Origin: Ligula intestinalis
Taxonomy: Eukaryota; Platyhelminthes; Cestoda; Diphyllobothriidea; Diphyllobothriidae
Assembly (NCBI GenBank): GCA_036362985.1
Contig: JAYGXS010000005.1
Span: forward strand, 47,848,824 to 47,912,823
Reading direction: 5' to 3'
DNA length: 64,000 bases
Shown: one piece after another, positions 10,701 through 21,234 of the stretch
Position numbering within the stretch: the stretch's first letter is position 1
Layout: the number at the start of each line of letters is the position of its first letter
The notes under the pieces: generated by a model
Databases searched by the model: none
What the model was told of the DNA's origin: nothing
Seen by the model: only the letters and a program-made list of their open reading frames with translations
Program-made: the position numbers and the translations under genes

Positions 10701-11215
10701 GATGTTGTAACTTGCCATACTAACAGCCTAAGTACTTGCTAAAAGGCCCAGAGAAATTAATTTCTGATCGCGGTATATATCAGTATATTTAAGATTTATA
10801 AGCGTAGACCGAAATTGTAAGTGTATATTTGTGCTGAAACCCGTCAAACCCAATGAAATATACACATGCTGCCACAGGACAGTCTTAAGTTGACGTTGTA
10901 ACTTTCCATACTAACAGCCTAGGTACTTGGTAAAAGGCCCAGATACGTGTTTCACCGGTATTCTGCCACAGCTTAATACAGCTGCGAGGGTTCCGGCTCA
11001 TCAGTGGGTCCCCCAGCTTTCCCTGTCTGTTTTCTGGTTGATATACCGGTTTTGAAAGTTCATCTTATTAATCTCCTGAGAAATTAATTTCTGTTCGCGG
11101 TATACATCAGTATATTGAAGGTGTATAGGCATAGACCGAAATTGTAAGTGTATATTTGGGCTGAAACCCGTCAACCACTGCGAAATACGCACGTGCAGCC
11201 AACAGACAGACTTTA
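10701..11215. repeat. Interrupted direct duplication
   Basis: The block 10701-10887 (with GTAACTTGCCATACTAACAG and GAGAAATTAATTTCTGATCG) is repeated at 10892-10945 and 11080-11215, the second copy being split by about 135 unrelated bases. Confidence 0.75.
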
Positions 11216-11219
11216 GCAG

Positions 11220-11670
11220 TACATAATGATGTTGCTGTTGTTGATGTTGACAGTTTTCAGGGTTGCAACTATTAAAAAGACCACAGAAGGCCGGAAGTTT
11301 GCACGGTTAATTTAACTACGTAGCGGGAGAGTGCTTCAAAATCAAACTGATGTGCTTGTACGGTATACACCGAGAGAAATGACATACACTAACCGAAATT
11401 CAAATGGTCAGTTATATAGACCTGACACGTAGTATCTTATTTACACATCCAAATGGATGATTATACGCTTCTCGGTTGTGTTATTAATGAAAACGACATT
11501 TTTAAAAAACCTGTCATTTTTCATATTCAGACGATTGATTTATGAATAATTATCGTTAAATAAGCTTGATCGTTTGTCTGGAATAGGGTTCGCGCCTAGA
11601 TGAGAAAACTTTACCTAGGCAGCCTTCGTACACTTTAAAATTAACTCATTAACCCGTTTTTGTTATAGTC
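11220..11670. other. Intron 2 of the kelch-like gene, nothing recognised
   Basis: AT-rich sequence without a usable open frame. Confidence 0.4.
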
Positions 11671-11671
11671 T

Positions 11672-11705
11672 CTGAGAATGAATCCACGACAGATTTCTAA
11701 ACGTC
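11672..11705 (+). ncRNA. Degraded hammerhead-like motif
   Basis: CTGAGAATGAATCCACGACAG, then TTTCTAAACGTC and AGACAAATAAA: a decayed version of the motif at 21601-21634, with the same distance to an AATAAA. Confidence 0.3.
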
Positions 11706-11915
11706 AGACAAATAAAATTCCTCTCTCATCACATCGAGCTGGACGCCAGCTATAATAACCTCAAGGCCAAAATAAAAGTGCGCGCGCGCGCGACCAACCA
11801 CGACGGAATGACGAGATGCATGTAGCGTCTACTGACGCAGACTGACATAGTCCACAGTTTTGAGATGAAAAAGAAGAAGGATTATCGAACACTGGAATCA
11901 TTATTTTATTAGTCT

Positions 11916-11949
11916 GAGCTTTCTGGTTCCTGCAGGAGTTCATCGTCAG
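11916..11949 (-). ncRNA. Hammerhead-like motif
   Basis: On the minus strand an intact core CTGACGA is followed by a short stem (CTCC/GGA around TGCA) and GAAAGCTC, then AGACTAATAAAA. Only about 210 bases separate it from the plus-strand motif at 11672, in inverse orientation. Confidence 0.45.
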
Positions 11950-11959
11950 AGATGAGATA

Positions 11960-12755
11960 AACAGCAACAAATGAGGTGGCTAGTTCTGGCGTGTGCACAA
12001 AACAGCTTAAATTTGAACGGGTAGAAAATCAGTAATTGTGTGGTTTAGCCGTCGACTCGCTACTGCGGACTTTATCAGTATGTGCTATTGGGCGAGCTCG
12101 GCGTGGTGGGTGGGAATATTTACAGATTCTTCTTCTTCTCCTTTCTTCTCAAAATGTAAACGTTCCTGAAATGTGAACATTCGCCTCAATAGTCCACAGT
12201 TGCCAGTCGGTGCTCACGTCAGATGATTATTGATTTTGCTGTGTGTTTAAAATTTGAATTGTTTGTTGCACATTTCCTAAGGTCTGAAGACCAGCTGGGA
12301 AACCAGTCTCCCAATAAAAGCCCCGTCCCTTCGTAACATAAATATACAGACAAAACATCGTGTATTCTCAGGTTAACATTTTTGCTGACCCAGAGGTTTA
12401 GACGGACTCTGATGAAACTAGGATATGCGTGGTTACTCCGAAATTTAAATTTAATTTCCTCCATGTCCAGGGCCATATATTTGAAATTTTTCAGCCAGAG
12501 CACCAAGTTCGCCGTCCTAAACTTGGGCCTATTGATGAATAATAAGAACCAAGATGTCATTTACCGACCGACAGTGGACGATATTATTCAATAAAAAGAG
12601 GAAGGTCGGTCGGCTTTACAAAAATTATTGTATCCGGACGCGGACGCTACGCTTGTTTCATATTGTCCACTGTATAATTAGGCAGAATGAGGTAGTTTGG
12701 ACGCTTCGGTCTTTGAACGGCCTACTAGAGTACACTGCTGTCTTTGTTAAGTTGA
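11960..12755. other. Intron 2 of the kelch-like gene, nothing recognised
   Basis: Overlapping open frames on both strands at about 12220-12760 show no recognisable domain and look like chance. Confidence 0.4.
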
Positions 12756-12761
12756 CCAGAT

Positions 12762-12975
12762 TATGAAAAACTCTAGGCGTTTGGCGGGATTTGAACCCGC
12801 GTAGTAGAGAAGGTCTTTACCGGATGCCACCGCTGTAACCACTGAGCTACAAACGCCCCACCTGGCGCCATGAATTTAATCACACTTGGGTTGATATTAC
12901 CCGCCTAACTTTGCCGCTCGTATGGAATCCACCAATACGGGTACAGTAAGCTGACTGCCCAACATCGAATTAGGA
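12762..12975 (-). mobile_element. tRNA-derived SINE copy (best preserved)
   Basis: Minus strand: leader with GCTTACTGTACCCGTATTGG and GTGATTAAATTCATGG, then box A TAGCTCAGTGG and box B GGTTCAAATCC, then CGCCAAACGCC closing the acceptor-like stem and a short tail. The tRNA-like head resembles a tRNA of about 85 bases with a long variable region. Confidence 0.7.
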
Positions 12976-13036
12976 CCAAAATTCAGCACACACGATGGTA
13001 ACTGTCGCACCGCAGTGAGAGCCGGAGAGGCAGACC

Positions 13037-13551
13037 AAAACAAGCCTTGCTACCATTTTCCTAACCTGTAGGTAGTCACCTAGTCGTTCAGCTTAAGGGC
13101 AAAGAAAAGTCCTGAAAACACATGGACAGGGAAGCATTCGACCGTTGCTATAGCAACGGGCGTGCGCGCGATGGCTCTGCCAGCTGACCTTAAATGTATG
13201 CATTCTTGCGCCTCCCCTACCCCTCCTTACCCAAAAGTCAGAAGAGGGGGAAAATAGAAATGACTGCACCGTATTAAAAAAACCAAAAATAATGCAATGG
13301 TTTGTTAAATATTTTCAGTGAAGGACCAAAAGGCACTGCTCTCCCGGGATGAGTTTCACGTGACAGAGATGGACACAAACCGAGAGCTGCACAGGCGAGC
13401 AACTAAGCACCAGAGTATTCAGGAAAAATTGTCTTCAGAAGCAGGAAACTCTGAATCCAGTACAGTAACTGGTCGCTGACCTGACAAGTAACCTCTTCCT
13501 CTGTTTCCAGTAAATGCGGTGTTTATACTTCTATATTAAAACAGTCACCGC
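13037..13551. repeat. Direct repeat R1, copy a
   Basis: About 515 bases repeated at 14643-15150. Shared blocks include GCTTAAGGGCAAAGAAAAGT, GGCATTCGACCGTTGCTAT-type sequence and TACTTCTATATTAAAACA at the right end. Confidence 0.8.
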
Positions 13552-13619
13552 CGTTTTTACGATGAAAATGCGACCACTGGAACAAGAGTTTTACTGCCCT
13601 GACTCCGGACGCGAATGGC

Positions 13620-14110
13620 CGAGCATGCAGTGGCGGTGAGGAAGGAAGACGCCAACTGCCAGGTTGCAGCTCACTGGACATGACCCGTATTTGCAAGTTA
13701 AGCGAGGCCGAAATCCTCGCAAGAGGTGACAACCGCGTGAGTTGCGAGCTGCTCGAGTCATGGTTCTCAGGCTCCCATTTCATCAACAAGAGCAACGATT
13801 TGGCGTTTTCCTACTGTGTACTGAGGCATTGTCTGAGCAAGATGATCAGTCGCGTGAGGAGGGTCGGGTCCAAATACAATTCTGAGGACAGCGACCATAA
13901 CTGGCACCCGCATGGACAAGGAAATCGCGGCAATTAATGGGTCGAACGCGAAGTTTCAAGCCGTCACGGCACCAATGAAGACCCACGCGGTGGCTACGGG
14001 AGCGAATAATTATAGTTCGCACGCAAATGACCACTATGAACTATAAATACCATGCAATCTATGCATGTTTCACCTCTATCTTCACATGGCTCGGACTATC
14101 GTACCATAAC
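13620..14110 (+). mobile_element. PLE C-terminal remnant (GIY-YIG tail)
   Basis: Frame reads CKLSEAEILARGDNRVSCEL, then LESWFSGSHFINKSNDLAF and YCVLRHCLSKMISRVRR. This is the conserved end of PLE GIY-YIG proteins (E-I-L-A-R-G-D-N-R-V-x-R-E-L-L-E-S-W-F-S-G-x2-S-I-N-K). It is preceded by a short match to the other copies (CCAGGTTGCAGCTCACT). Related copies: 21.3, 26.7 and 28.6 kb. No reverse transcriptase left. Confidence 0.75.
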
Positions 14111-14146
14111 CTATGACTAGGGGTTCCCGACAGAATCAGAAACGCC
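14111..14146 (+). ncRNA. Degraded hammerhead-like motif at PLE 3' end
   Basis: CTATGACTAGGGGTTCCCGA followed by CAGAATCAGAAACGCC and CAATAAAG. It aligns with the better copies at 29052 and 27180. Confidence 0.3.
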
Positions 14147-14282
14147 TGGACAATAAAGATTTTGTTCCAGTGGTCGCATCTTCTTCTGAACTGCTTCATG
14201 GAACACGCATATTCACCTCTATTGACAAGGTACATTTATGTTTTTTAGTAGTATTCCGGCATAGACAGGCAAAACGCTGGAT

Positions 14283-14311
14283 AGCTATTTCGGGCTATTG
14301 ACCCTCATCAG
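14283..14311 (-). ncRNA. Hammerhead-like motif with intact core
   Basis: Minus strand reads CTGATGAGGGTCAATAGCCC then GAAATAGCT. Core CTGATGA, stem II GGGT/GCCC with loop CAATA, and GAAA are all canonical. The following AGCT is palindromic, and an AGCTG lies upstream near 14340, so a short stem III could be built, although the base expected to be U16.1 is not conserved. Confidence 0.5.
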
Positions 14312-14344
14312 CTACGGGCAGCTAACTCTAGTGTAGCAGCTGAA

Positions 14345-14430
14345 ATTTCCGCCACACCCGAGTTTCAAACTCGCGCCTCGCCGGTCAAGGGCAGACGTCC
14401 TAACCATTGAGCAATCGAGGTCGAGGTGGT
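14345..14430 (-). repeat. tRNA-like unit (SINE head)
   Basis: Minus strand has a box A-like TTGCTCAATGGTTAGGAC and a box B-like GAGTTTGAAACTCG separated by about 35 bases. It sits next to the hammerhead-like motif. Not a convincing functional tRNA. Confidence 0.4.
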
Positions 14431-14642
14431 CTAGCCGGTTGTAAATCGGGAGTATATATTATTTGTTTGTGCATTTAGTTAGAACTTACTACCTCTCATT
14501 AAAGGAGAATGTATCACTGGTCCATTCGAGTGTTAAAGACCTGCCACAAAGCCGGAGCGAAGTCACTTTGGGCACAAAGTGCACTTCTGATAAGGTATAC
14601 ACAATCACCTCCAGAAACTGCTGTGATTTATATTGATGCTGT

Positions 14643-15150
14643 CCTTCCCTGCTACCATCTTCCTAAGCTGTAGGTGGGCGCCCAGCCATTCAGCTTAAGG
14701 GCAAAGAAAAGTCCTGACAACACATGGACAGGCAGGCATTCGACCGTTGCTATGGCAACGCACGTGCATGGGATGGCCCTGCCAGCTAACCTTATATGTA
14801 TGCATTCTGCCGCTCCCCCTAAACCAAAAGTAAGACGAGTGAGAAAATAGAAATGACTGCGCCGTAAAAAAATGCCCAGAAGAATGCAATGGCTCGTGAA
14901 ATGTTTCCAGTGAAGGACCAAAGAGGCGCTTGCTCTACTGGGGCGAGTTTTACCTGACAGAGGTGGACACCAACCAAGGACTGCACAGGCAAGCAACCAA
15001 GTAAGCACCAGAGTATTCAGGAAAAATTGTCGTCAGAAGCAGGGAACTCTGAATCCAATCACGTAACTGGTCGCTGACCTGACAAAGAGCCTCTTCCTTT
15101 GTTACAAACAAATGCGGTGTTCATACTTCTATATTAAAACAATTACCCCC
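14643..15150. repeat. Direct repeat R1, copy b
   Basis: Second copy of the 13037-13551 repeat, directly following R2 copy a. Confidence 0.8.
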
Positions 15151-15179
15151 GAATAGAAGCAAATATGCGTGCCCCAGGT

Positions 15180-15360
15180 TCTTGTTGTAAAGAAGAGTAA
15201 GGTGTGATCAGTGGGACAGCAATCGTATTAGTCTGCACTTTCGGCTTCACACAGGAGACCATCCTCAGAGAAAATGAGAAAACAGGAAGTTTTGTCATGC
15301 TTTTGTAGTCCAGCTATGAGTTAATGGGGTTGGAGGGGGTAGCATTCGTGATTGGTTCAC
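15180..15360 (-). repeat. Inverted copy of the 15730-15920 repeat
   Basis: Minus strand shares GACCAATCACGAATG-type sequence, the hammerhead-like module and CAGACTAATACGATTGCT with the plus-strand block at 15730-15920. The two blocks bracket a PLE GIY-YIG remnant as inverted repeats. Confidence 0.8.
15235..15268 (-). ncRNA. Hammerhead-like motif
   Basis: Minus strand: core CTGAGGA, an imperfect stem (GGTCTC/GAAGCC around CTGTGT), then GAAAGTGC and AGACTAATACG. Confidence 0.4.
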
Positions 15361-15620
15361 GCTCACGCAACTACCTAGCTCGCCAATAACGGAGCACAAA
15401 CGGGCAGTGCGGAAAGGCGACCCAATATTCCAGATCGCTACCCACACTTTGGAAGAAGGCCACGAATTCGACTCTATGGCACACGCCAGTAATAAAACGG
15501 AGCAAGAACTACTGGGGCATGGATGTATGATTCCAACTCGATTGACAGGCATGTGGATATACCACCCTGTCATTTTGTCCTCCTTTCGCGCGACCAAAAA
15601 GCACGATCCCGTTCGTGTCC
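15361..15620 (+). mobile_element. PLE GIY-YIG remnant with frameshift
   Basis: ITEHKRAVRKGDPIFQIATH is read from about 15380, then a histidine-containing GHEFDSMAHASNKTEQELL. The frame shifts near 15520, where another frame gives MYDSNSIDRHVDIPPCHFVL. This is the C-terminal half of a PLE GIY-YIG domain (conserved EHKRAVR, THxxExGHEF and the Asn of S-I/V-N/D-R). It represents a different subfamily from the 13.7-kb copy. Confidence 0.75.
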
Positions 15621-15729
15621 AGACACGCGCACTGTCACGCCAAGGACGGACAACACGGTGCCAAGGTCTCACGCCATAAGGCCAAGGACGCGAGTAGAGC
15701 CGATACGGTGAGACGGAGTGAGCGTGGAC

Positions 15730-15920
15730 CAATCACGAATGTTACCCGCCCCACTCCTCCAATTCCATTTACCCGTAGCTAGACTAAAAAGTATACCAAT
15801 GCTTGCTGTCCTCTCATTTTCTCTGACGGCAGCCTCTTGTGTGAAGCCGAAAGCTCAGACTAATACGATTGCTATCCCAGTGATTGCGCCTTTGCCTTCT
15901 TTACAAAAGTCATCGCCGGT
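15730..15920 (+). repeat. PLE terminal repeat with hammerhead-like module
   Basis: Plus-strand partner of the inverted block at 15180-15360; contains the motif at 15823-15856. Confidence 0.75.
15823..15856 (+). ncRNA. Hammerhead-like motif
   Basis: CTGACGG (core with one change), then a hairpin whose right arm is GAAGCC, then GAAAGCTC and AGACTAATACG. Same family as 15268-15235 and 11949-11916 (minus). Confidence 0.4.
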
Positions 15921-15929
15921 TTTACCAAG

Positions 15930-16095
15930 GTCCATTTATGTAGCACTAACTACGCCTTATTAAAGGAGAGTGGGCCATTGGTCCACTCGAGTGCTAAAAA
16001 ACTGCCGCACAAAAGAAGTGGCCTTGGGGGCAAAGTTCACTTCTGATAAGACACACATTATCACCTCCAGAGACTGGTATGCCCTATATTAATGC
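15930..16095. repeat. Direct repeat R2, copy b
   Basis: Matches R2 copy a: CAAGGTCCATTTATGTAG, TTAAAGGAGAGTG, CACTTCTGATAAG and ATCACCTCCAGA are shared. Confidence 0.75.
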
Positions 16096-16318
16096 GGTCT
16101 TCCCCTATATCGAAACCAAACTTGGTTTACGTTTCGACATCCGAGTGCACAAAAACAAGGAGACGCAAACCTCTGGTAGACTCTGCTAAAGAGATCATTT
16201 TCATGGCAAACAGGTTTGTAAGGGGAAGTTAAAACCTCGTCTCAGGGAAGACAGCACATCGCCACAAGCAGGGTTAAAATGATTTCGATGTGATACATCC
16301 AATAAATGATGCAACCAT

Positions 16319-16675
16319 CACATGCCGCGGAATATACTAATCTAACTCTGTTATAGTAAGTCAAACCTCAGGTAAGTTGAAGAAGACGACCCCCTATCCA
16401 CTATGTCTATTTTTCTAGGAATTTCGAGAAACCCGCATTTTGCTTATCGGTTTTTTCCGCAATACGCTAAACGATAATACAGATTAGGAAAATTTACAGA
16501 TATAAATCAAGAACATTTCTAAATACAAGAAAATAGAAATGCATATAGCAGCTTATTGAGTATATTCCACTGCCTATTATAATTCCCCACCCACAAAACC
16601 CCCTATAACCACCGTTTCCGTAGGACAAAATACTGGTAATAGGGGTATATGAGGGACACTACTTAAACTACTGTC
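16319..16675. repeat. Dispersed repeat, copy 1
   Basis: Direct repeat of 25465-25800. Shared landmarks are CTAATCTAACTC, GATAATACAGATTAGGAAAA and TTCCCCACCCA. A distant third copy may lie near 43630-43680. Confidence 0.75.
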
Positions 16676-16723
16676 ATCCTATTTTATATCGAAATAAAAC
16701 AGAAGAAAAAGGTATGAAAGGGC

Positions 16724-16842
16724 CCGTGCTTGCGTAGTTCATTGAGTTTCTGAAAGGTTCGACAGGCCTGGTCGGCACTGTGGAAGGGTGCCCGATCGCA
16801 TTCGCTCTGGAAGAAGTCGTGGTCGGATTCGGGTTCCTGATT
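16724..16842 (-). CDS. Kelch-like protein, exon 2 (linker and start of BTB)
   Basis: Encodes NQEPESDHDFFQSECDRAP, then HSADQACRTFQKLNELRKHG. The second part is the helix that precedes the BTB core in kelch-like proteins (x-F-x-x-L/M-N-E-L-R). The acceptor is an excellent CTTTCATCTGGTCTCCAG and the entry phase 0 fits exon 1. The reading frame joins exon 3 in phase 2 only if the exon ends at 16724, giving KHG-QRLLCDV. The intron would then start with GC, not GT, with poor flanking consensus (GG|GCCCTT). No GT in the right phase exists before the frame closes. A GC-AG intron, a local error or an allele change are possible. Confidence 0.8.
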
Positions 16843-16859
16843 CTGGAGACCAGATGAAA

Positions 16860-19837
16860 GGGAGGAAGAAAAAAGATGCATAGTTAGTTTTTGAGCACGA
16901 CAGAAAAAGAACTAGGAAGCCCAACCAATCGGGGTTGGACGATGAACAAACGGATTATGATCATACAAAAAGGGAATAAAATAAGGACGTAAATGAGTGG
17001 CCTCGCGCAAAAAAATGGGGAGACGTGAGCTTGAGAACAACCGGTAAATCCACACTTACCCAAGTACACTACTGAAACATTAAAATTGCAAAAAAGTCAG
17101 AGATTTACTCAATCATGCAAAAGATGTCACGAGCTGGATTCATCAAACGCATTGTGGCATCAACACTTTTCTTCTACGGAAAAACACTCTGTTTGGGCCA
17201 AAAATGCGCCGTCCCGGAATGCATAAGTAAAGAGTGTCTGTAGCGGCTCGTGCCTGGCTGACTAGCTCGCATCGAAGTGCACTTTCCCAACGGCTCGCCA
17301 GCGTGGTGTTTGACGTTTCGATCAGCCAATCACGGTCCCCGCATCTACGCTCAAAAACCAGGCGACGAATGGGGAGCTTGCACGCGTGCCCGACGCAAGT
17401 TGCCTCTCTGCCCAAAATCTCCAGGCCGACCTACCCAAGGAAAGCTATCTCTCTCTCTGTCTTCTGGCCCGACTACTCAAAGAACTCACTTGGAAATCGG
17501 CTCGGAGCGAGATGGGTTGGAGGCCGCGCGCTCATGCGCCCTCCGGCCGTACAGCCATGCCGGATGGACTGGCAACTTTCCCATAACTTTCCTGTAAAAA
17601 ATAGACTGTTCCGTCTACTCTCGCCTTTCCACCGTCTTCTCTCCAATCTCCTAAGGAACCAGGGTCTGGAAGATTGTAGGTGTTAAAGCCATAACCATCG
17701 TAGCCTTAGCTCCTATATGTCCACCAATCATGCTAGTGAAAGGATGCTTCAGTGCTATGCAAATTAACCAAAAGAACACGTGAGTATCCCCAGCCCACGT
17801 AAACGGAACATGCATTCACTTAGTCCAGCAATCGGTTAAATCATTCAAATTTACCAAGAAAACCTACTAAAAGTAGGCCCGGTAGTCCCATTAGAGGTGT
17901 ATTTTTTAGATTGGCTATCTACAAAAACCTAATTAGACATTCACTCTACTGCATTACAATGGGAGTCTTTCACATGTCACAGCTGGTTGGGTGAGTAACT
18001 TGGTTCAACTCTGAAAAATTACCGGCTGAGGGGCAGGTATTCGTAGCCTAGATGGTTATAGCTTTGACCCTTTTATCCAAGCTTTGAAAAGCACTGCCAC
18101 GTCACTGCCAGTTAAAATCGCCTAACTCAACAAAAGACTACAGGGAATTCTACTCATCCAGTTAACACCGACTACTAAATGCTGCCGTCATTATTATTAC
18201 TAATACTGTTATTTCCATTTGAACAATTTGGAAATTATCCACGTCCATTTCCAATGACTTCCTGCTAGACCGACTCCAACTGTTTCCCTTCCTCTGAACT
18301 GCGTGCCCGAGTCCCCTTCTACCAAGAATTCTGTTCCTGTTGACCCCTTTGTGTCCAGTCGAATGCACACTGGTGTTAAAACTACTCCCCCGGGCAAGTA
18401 CCACTTAAGTGGTGCTTAAATATTGTCCCCACCTCCCGGTCGGCTCGCTTGCCTTTTAATCACCTTTGCCAACAATGTTTCCGCCCCCCCCCCCACTGCA
18501 GCAAGAAACGACTGCTTCAAGAGCTACTCGGTATTGCCTCCACACCTCCTCTGATTAGACTACAGTTGTCACCGCCGCTGACCTCAAGCGCTTACAATTC
18601 CTCCCCCCCCTTGCGGGCACAGTATGGTCTCTGTTCGCGTCAACCTTCCCCCCCTTCGCGCTGGTGTTTTCAGACCAATCCCGAGGCCATAGGAATGGCC
18701 TCCTGAAATCATATAAAACCAGAGCCACGTAGCCTCACTCACTAAGACACACAAGCTTTCCAACGACTAGTTTCGCCCTGCGTGGCGCTATTGTAGAACT
18801 TACGTTGTTTCCTTGTACAGAGTCCGGCAATTTGGCCAGCTCACTGCGCTCTTGACTTGGTGTATCCATTGTTGAGTAACGTACCACCTTGATAGTTGTT
18901 ATCACTGGTTTTGGCGTATGCGTGGCTGCTGGATACAGTCGGAGAAGTTAAGAGATGAAACAAATACTATAACTCATGATTTGCCTAACTTGAATGGCGT
19001 GTGCTGCTTAGTCACTGCGCCCGAACTCAGAATCAGTCCGTAGTCCGGGCTTGATAGTTGACAGATACATGAGAGAAGGAGAAGAGAGAGGGTTAGGCCG
19101 ATTTTGGAGCCCCAGTTCCGCGGCACTTCAGCACAGTAAATTCGACGCGGTTGGACTTCTCAGGCCGAGTCAAAATTTCTGAACCTATCAGGGTTCGGCG
19201 CTAAAAGCCGCGACTGCTAAGGTTGCCCAACGAAGAAGTTCAGCCCCCTCAAGACGGAAATACAGGCCGCAATGCCTCCTTCTTGGTCTGGCCTTTATGG
19301 CGACCTCAGGCAGTTGGGTTGCGGGCGGCTCGCTTTCTTGTTGCCTGAAATCTTGGTCAATTGTGCACAGACCAGGACTGTGCGTGGCACGCGTAGACGA
19401 GCAGGTTAGTTTTATCAGCCACTGAGTCAGATCCAGTCCCTAGTCTTTTTCCTTCTATCTTGACACCGGTCCAGGTGGGGGAAGGAAGAGAGTGAGATAG
19501 ATGCTATGCAAGTCTACGTCTCGGTGTCCATCCTGCTATGGAGCACACGGTGGAAATTTTCGCCGTTCAACTACGGCTAAGACGCCGAATACTCTTGCAG
19601 CTAATGACACTATTATTACAACTGCATTCCTCCCACTTTTGATGATAATTTTTTAGGCAACTAAGAAATTTATCCCAGTCAGTGCAAAACTCCGTTTTTT
19701 GTCAACCCTTCTACGCTAGAGCGAGAGAATAAACTGTGAGGTGCGTAAGATGAGCAAAACAAGTCTAATCCCCTCCCCTCCTCCCGTCCTCTGAAACGAA
19801 AAAAAACTAGGCGGTAGGCAAAGGCTAGAAAACATAC
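16860..19837. other. Intron 1 of the kelch-like gene, nothing recognised
   Basis: Contains short C-rich runs (18486-18496) and a block at about 19170-19240 that resembles the repeated sequence at 30.0 and 30.7 kb (TATCAGGGTTCGGCGCTAAAAGCCG-like). Open frames at 17.2-17.7 kb show no domain. Confidence 0.4.
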
Positions 19838-20754
19838 TGCAGCAGAATTGACCGCAAGACCGTCGCTGCCGCCGCCATCTGCAGTGCCGGAATCCTCCTG
19901 ACGCAGGCGCAGAACGATGGGCGAGGCCGGGGAGGGAGGCGACGGCTCTGTAACCTGCCTGTCTGACGAGTCACCACCTGCTGGAGACAGAAACATGGTG
20001 GGAGCCGCTGTCGTCTGTGGCGGGGGCCTCCGCATGAGACAGCTTCCGACACCAGCAGCAGCAGCACTACGTTCACCGGACGGTGTCGGCAGCAGAGGAA
20101 ACTCGGACATCACCACGGTAGTGTCTCCATCCTCCGTTTCCTCTCCTCGCCCGCTACCATTACCACTACCCTCTATGCTGGCCACCGTCGCAGCAGAAGC
20201 GCACGGACGAGAGAGGTGGGAGTCGGAGTTGGCAGAAGTCACCGACCGGTGGCGCGGACTGAGGGAGGCCGCGCCGAAGGGTCGTGGGGTAGATAGGTTG
20301 GTGCTACTGCCGCTGCGAGGGCTGGCCCGCAAACGCTGGAAGGAGGAGGTAGAAGTGGTGGAGGAAGAGGAGGAGGAGGTTACGATCGCACGTGGCGAAG
20401 ATTCAGCCGCCACTGCCGCCGCCACCGCGACTTGCGTTGAGGACTCGGTGTTGGCCTGGAAGAGGTCCCCGACGAGAATACCGCTGTGACGGTCGCATGC
20501 CGGAGAGGTGTTAGCTGTGATTGAGGGTGGCTGACTCTGGCTGCGCAGAGCTGATTGGTGATGGTACTGGTAGTACTGGCCCGAAGGAGGCACGGCATGG
20601 GTCGCCGCTGGGGAGTAGCTGGCGATCGAGGTCGATTGTCGAGGAAGCAGGAACTCATCGGTTTGGCGACGAGACCGGACTATGCGACGTTGACGTCGGC
20701 CGAGTGATGGCGACCGGTCTGGGTCTCCACCGCGGGATTCCATTGCGCGCTTGG
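19838..20754 (-). CDS. Kelch-like protein, exon 1 (long disordered N-terminus)
   Basis: A large open frame in which the first usable ATG (20743, MESRGGDPDRSPSLGRR) gives about 302 residues before a good donor, GCA|GTATGT, at 19838. The exon ends in phase 0 and meets the phase-0 acceptor of exon 2. Composition is low-complexity: Ser runs (SSSSSSTTSTSS), an Ala stretch (VAVAAAVAAE), Pro- and Gly-rich parts. No domain is recognised, as expected for a disordered extension before a BTB domain. An upstream acceptor at 20755 would add only four codons. Downstream of the donor the frame runs on for 53 codons, so length alone does not prove splicing. Linking this exon to the kelch-like gene is inference from strand, order and phase. 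Confidence 0.6.
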
Positions 20755-20817
20755 CTAAATTATTCAAGCAGATTTATTGAAAAAAACCGAGACTGTGGGA
20801 TAACAAAATGCAAAGTA

Positions 20818-21099
20818 CAGGGGAACGGAGTTTAACCCGTTCCGGCACCGAGCTCGTCACATGAAACAGTCGTCCTGCGAAAGGGAGCCAATCGAAATGT
20901 ATCAGTACACTTATTGGCTGCAGGCGACCGAGGACGCACGCCCTGGGAGCAAGACTCAACGGCGGACACGGGCACACCACGCTCCGACAACGCGTTAACT
21001 GAGCGGACGCTTGCCAAGCGAAACAAATTTTCTGCCAGTGGCACGCTCGTTACCTCAACAGCTCCTAGACGGGGCTGCTCATCATCCGAGGTTCCACTG
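20818..21099. mobile_element. MITE, CAGTGGAACCTCGG family, copy 1
   Basis: The right end, read inversely, is CAGTGGAACCTCGGATGATG; the left end is CAGGGGAACGGAGTTTAACC. TA flanks both. The interior (CCGTTCCGGCACCGAGCTCG) recurs inversely at 28250-28300. It sits about 75 bases upstream of the proposed kelch-like start codon, so it may contribute to the 5' end of that gene. Confidence 0.65.
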
Positions 21100-21234
21100 T
21101 AGTCTCAAGGAGGGTGAGACAGCGTTGACCGTATGATTGTCTCCGTTATTATTATTACTACTCTTATCCTGTTTGGCTTTCTAAGTACAGTTGGATCACA
21201 CAAGAGTGTTTAATAAAAGGTGACGTAATACAAG

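Larger units (their letters stand above)
14226..14642. repeat. Direct repeat R2, copy a (split by an insertion)
   Basis: ACAAGGTACATTTATG at 14226 and then 14470-14642 match 15930-16095. The 230 bases between are extra in this copy and hold a hammerhead-like motif and a tRNA-like unit. Confidence 0.7.

Noticed and set aside
13037..15150. LTR retrotransposon with R1 as LTRs
   Set aside because: No gag, protease, integrase, primer site or TG...CA ends; the interior holds PLE remnants.
16684..16723. Read-through extension of kelch-like exon 2
   Set aside because: The frame continues for only 13 codons with a hydrophobic tail and does not join the BTB core; splicing is needed.
19917..20489. A 190-residue plus-strand open frame opposite the kelch-like exon 1
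   Set aside because: It is the mirror of a strongly biased minus-strand exon with good splice signals; its Glu run arises from Ser codons on the other strand and no domain is present.
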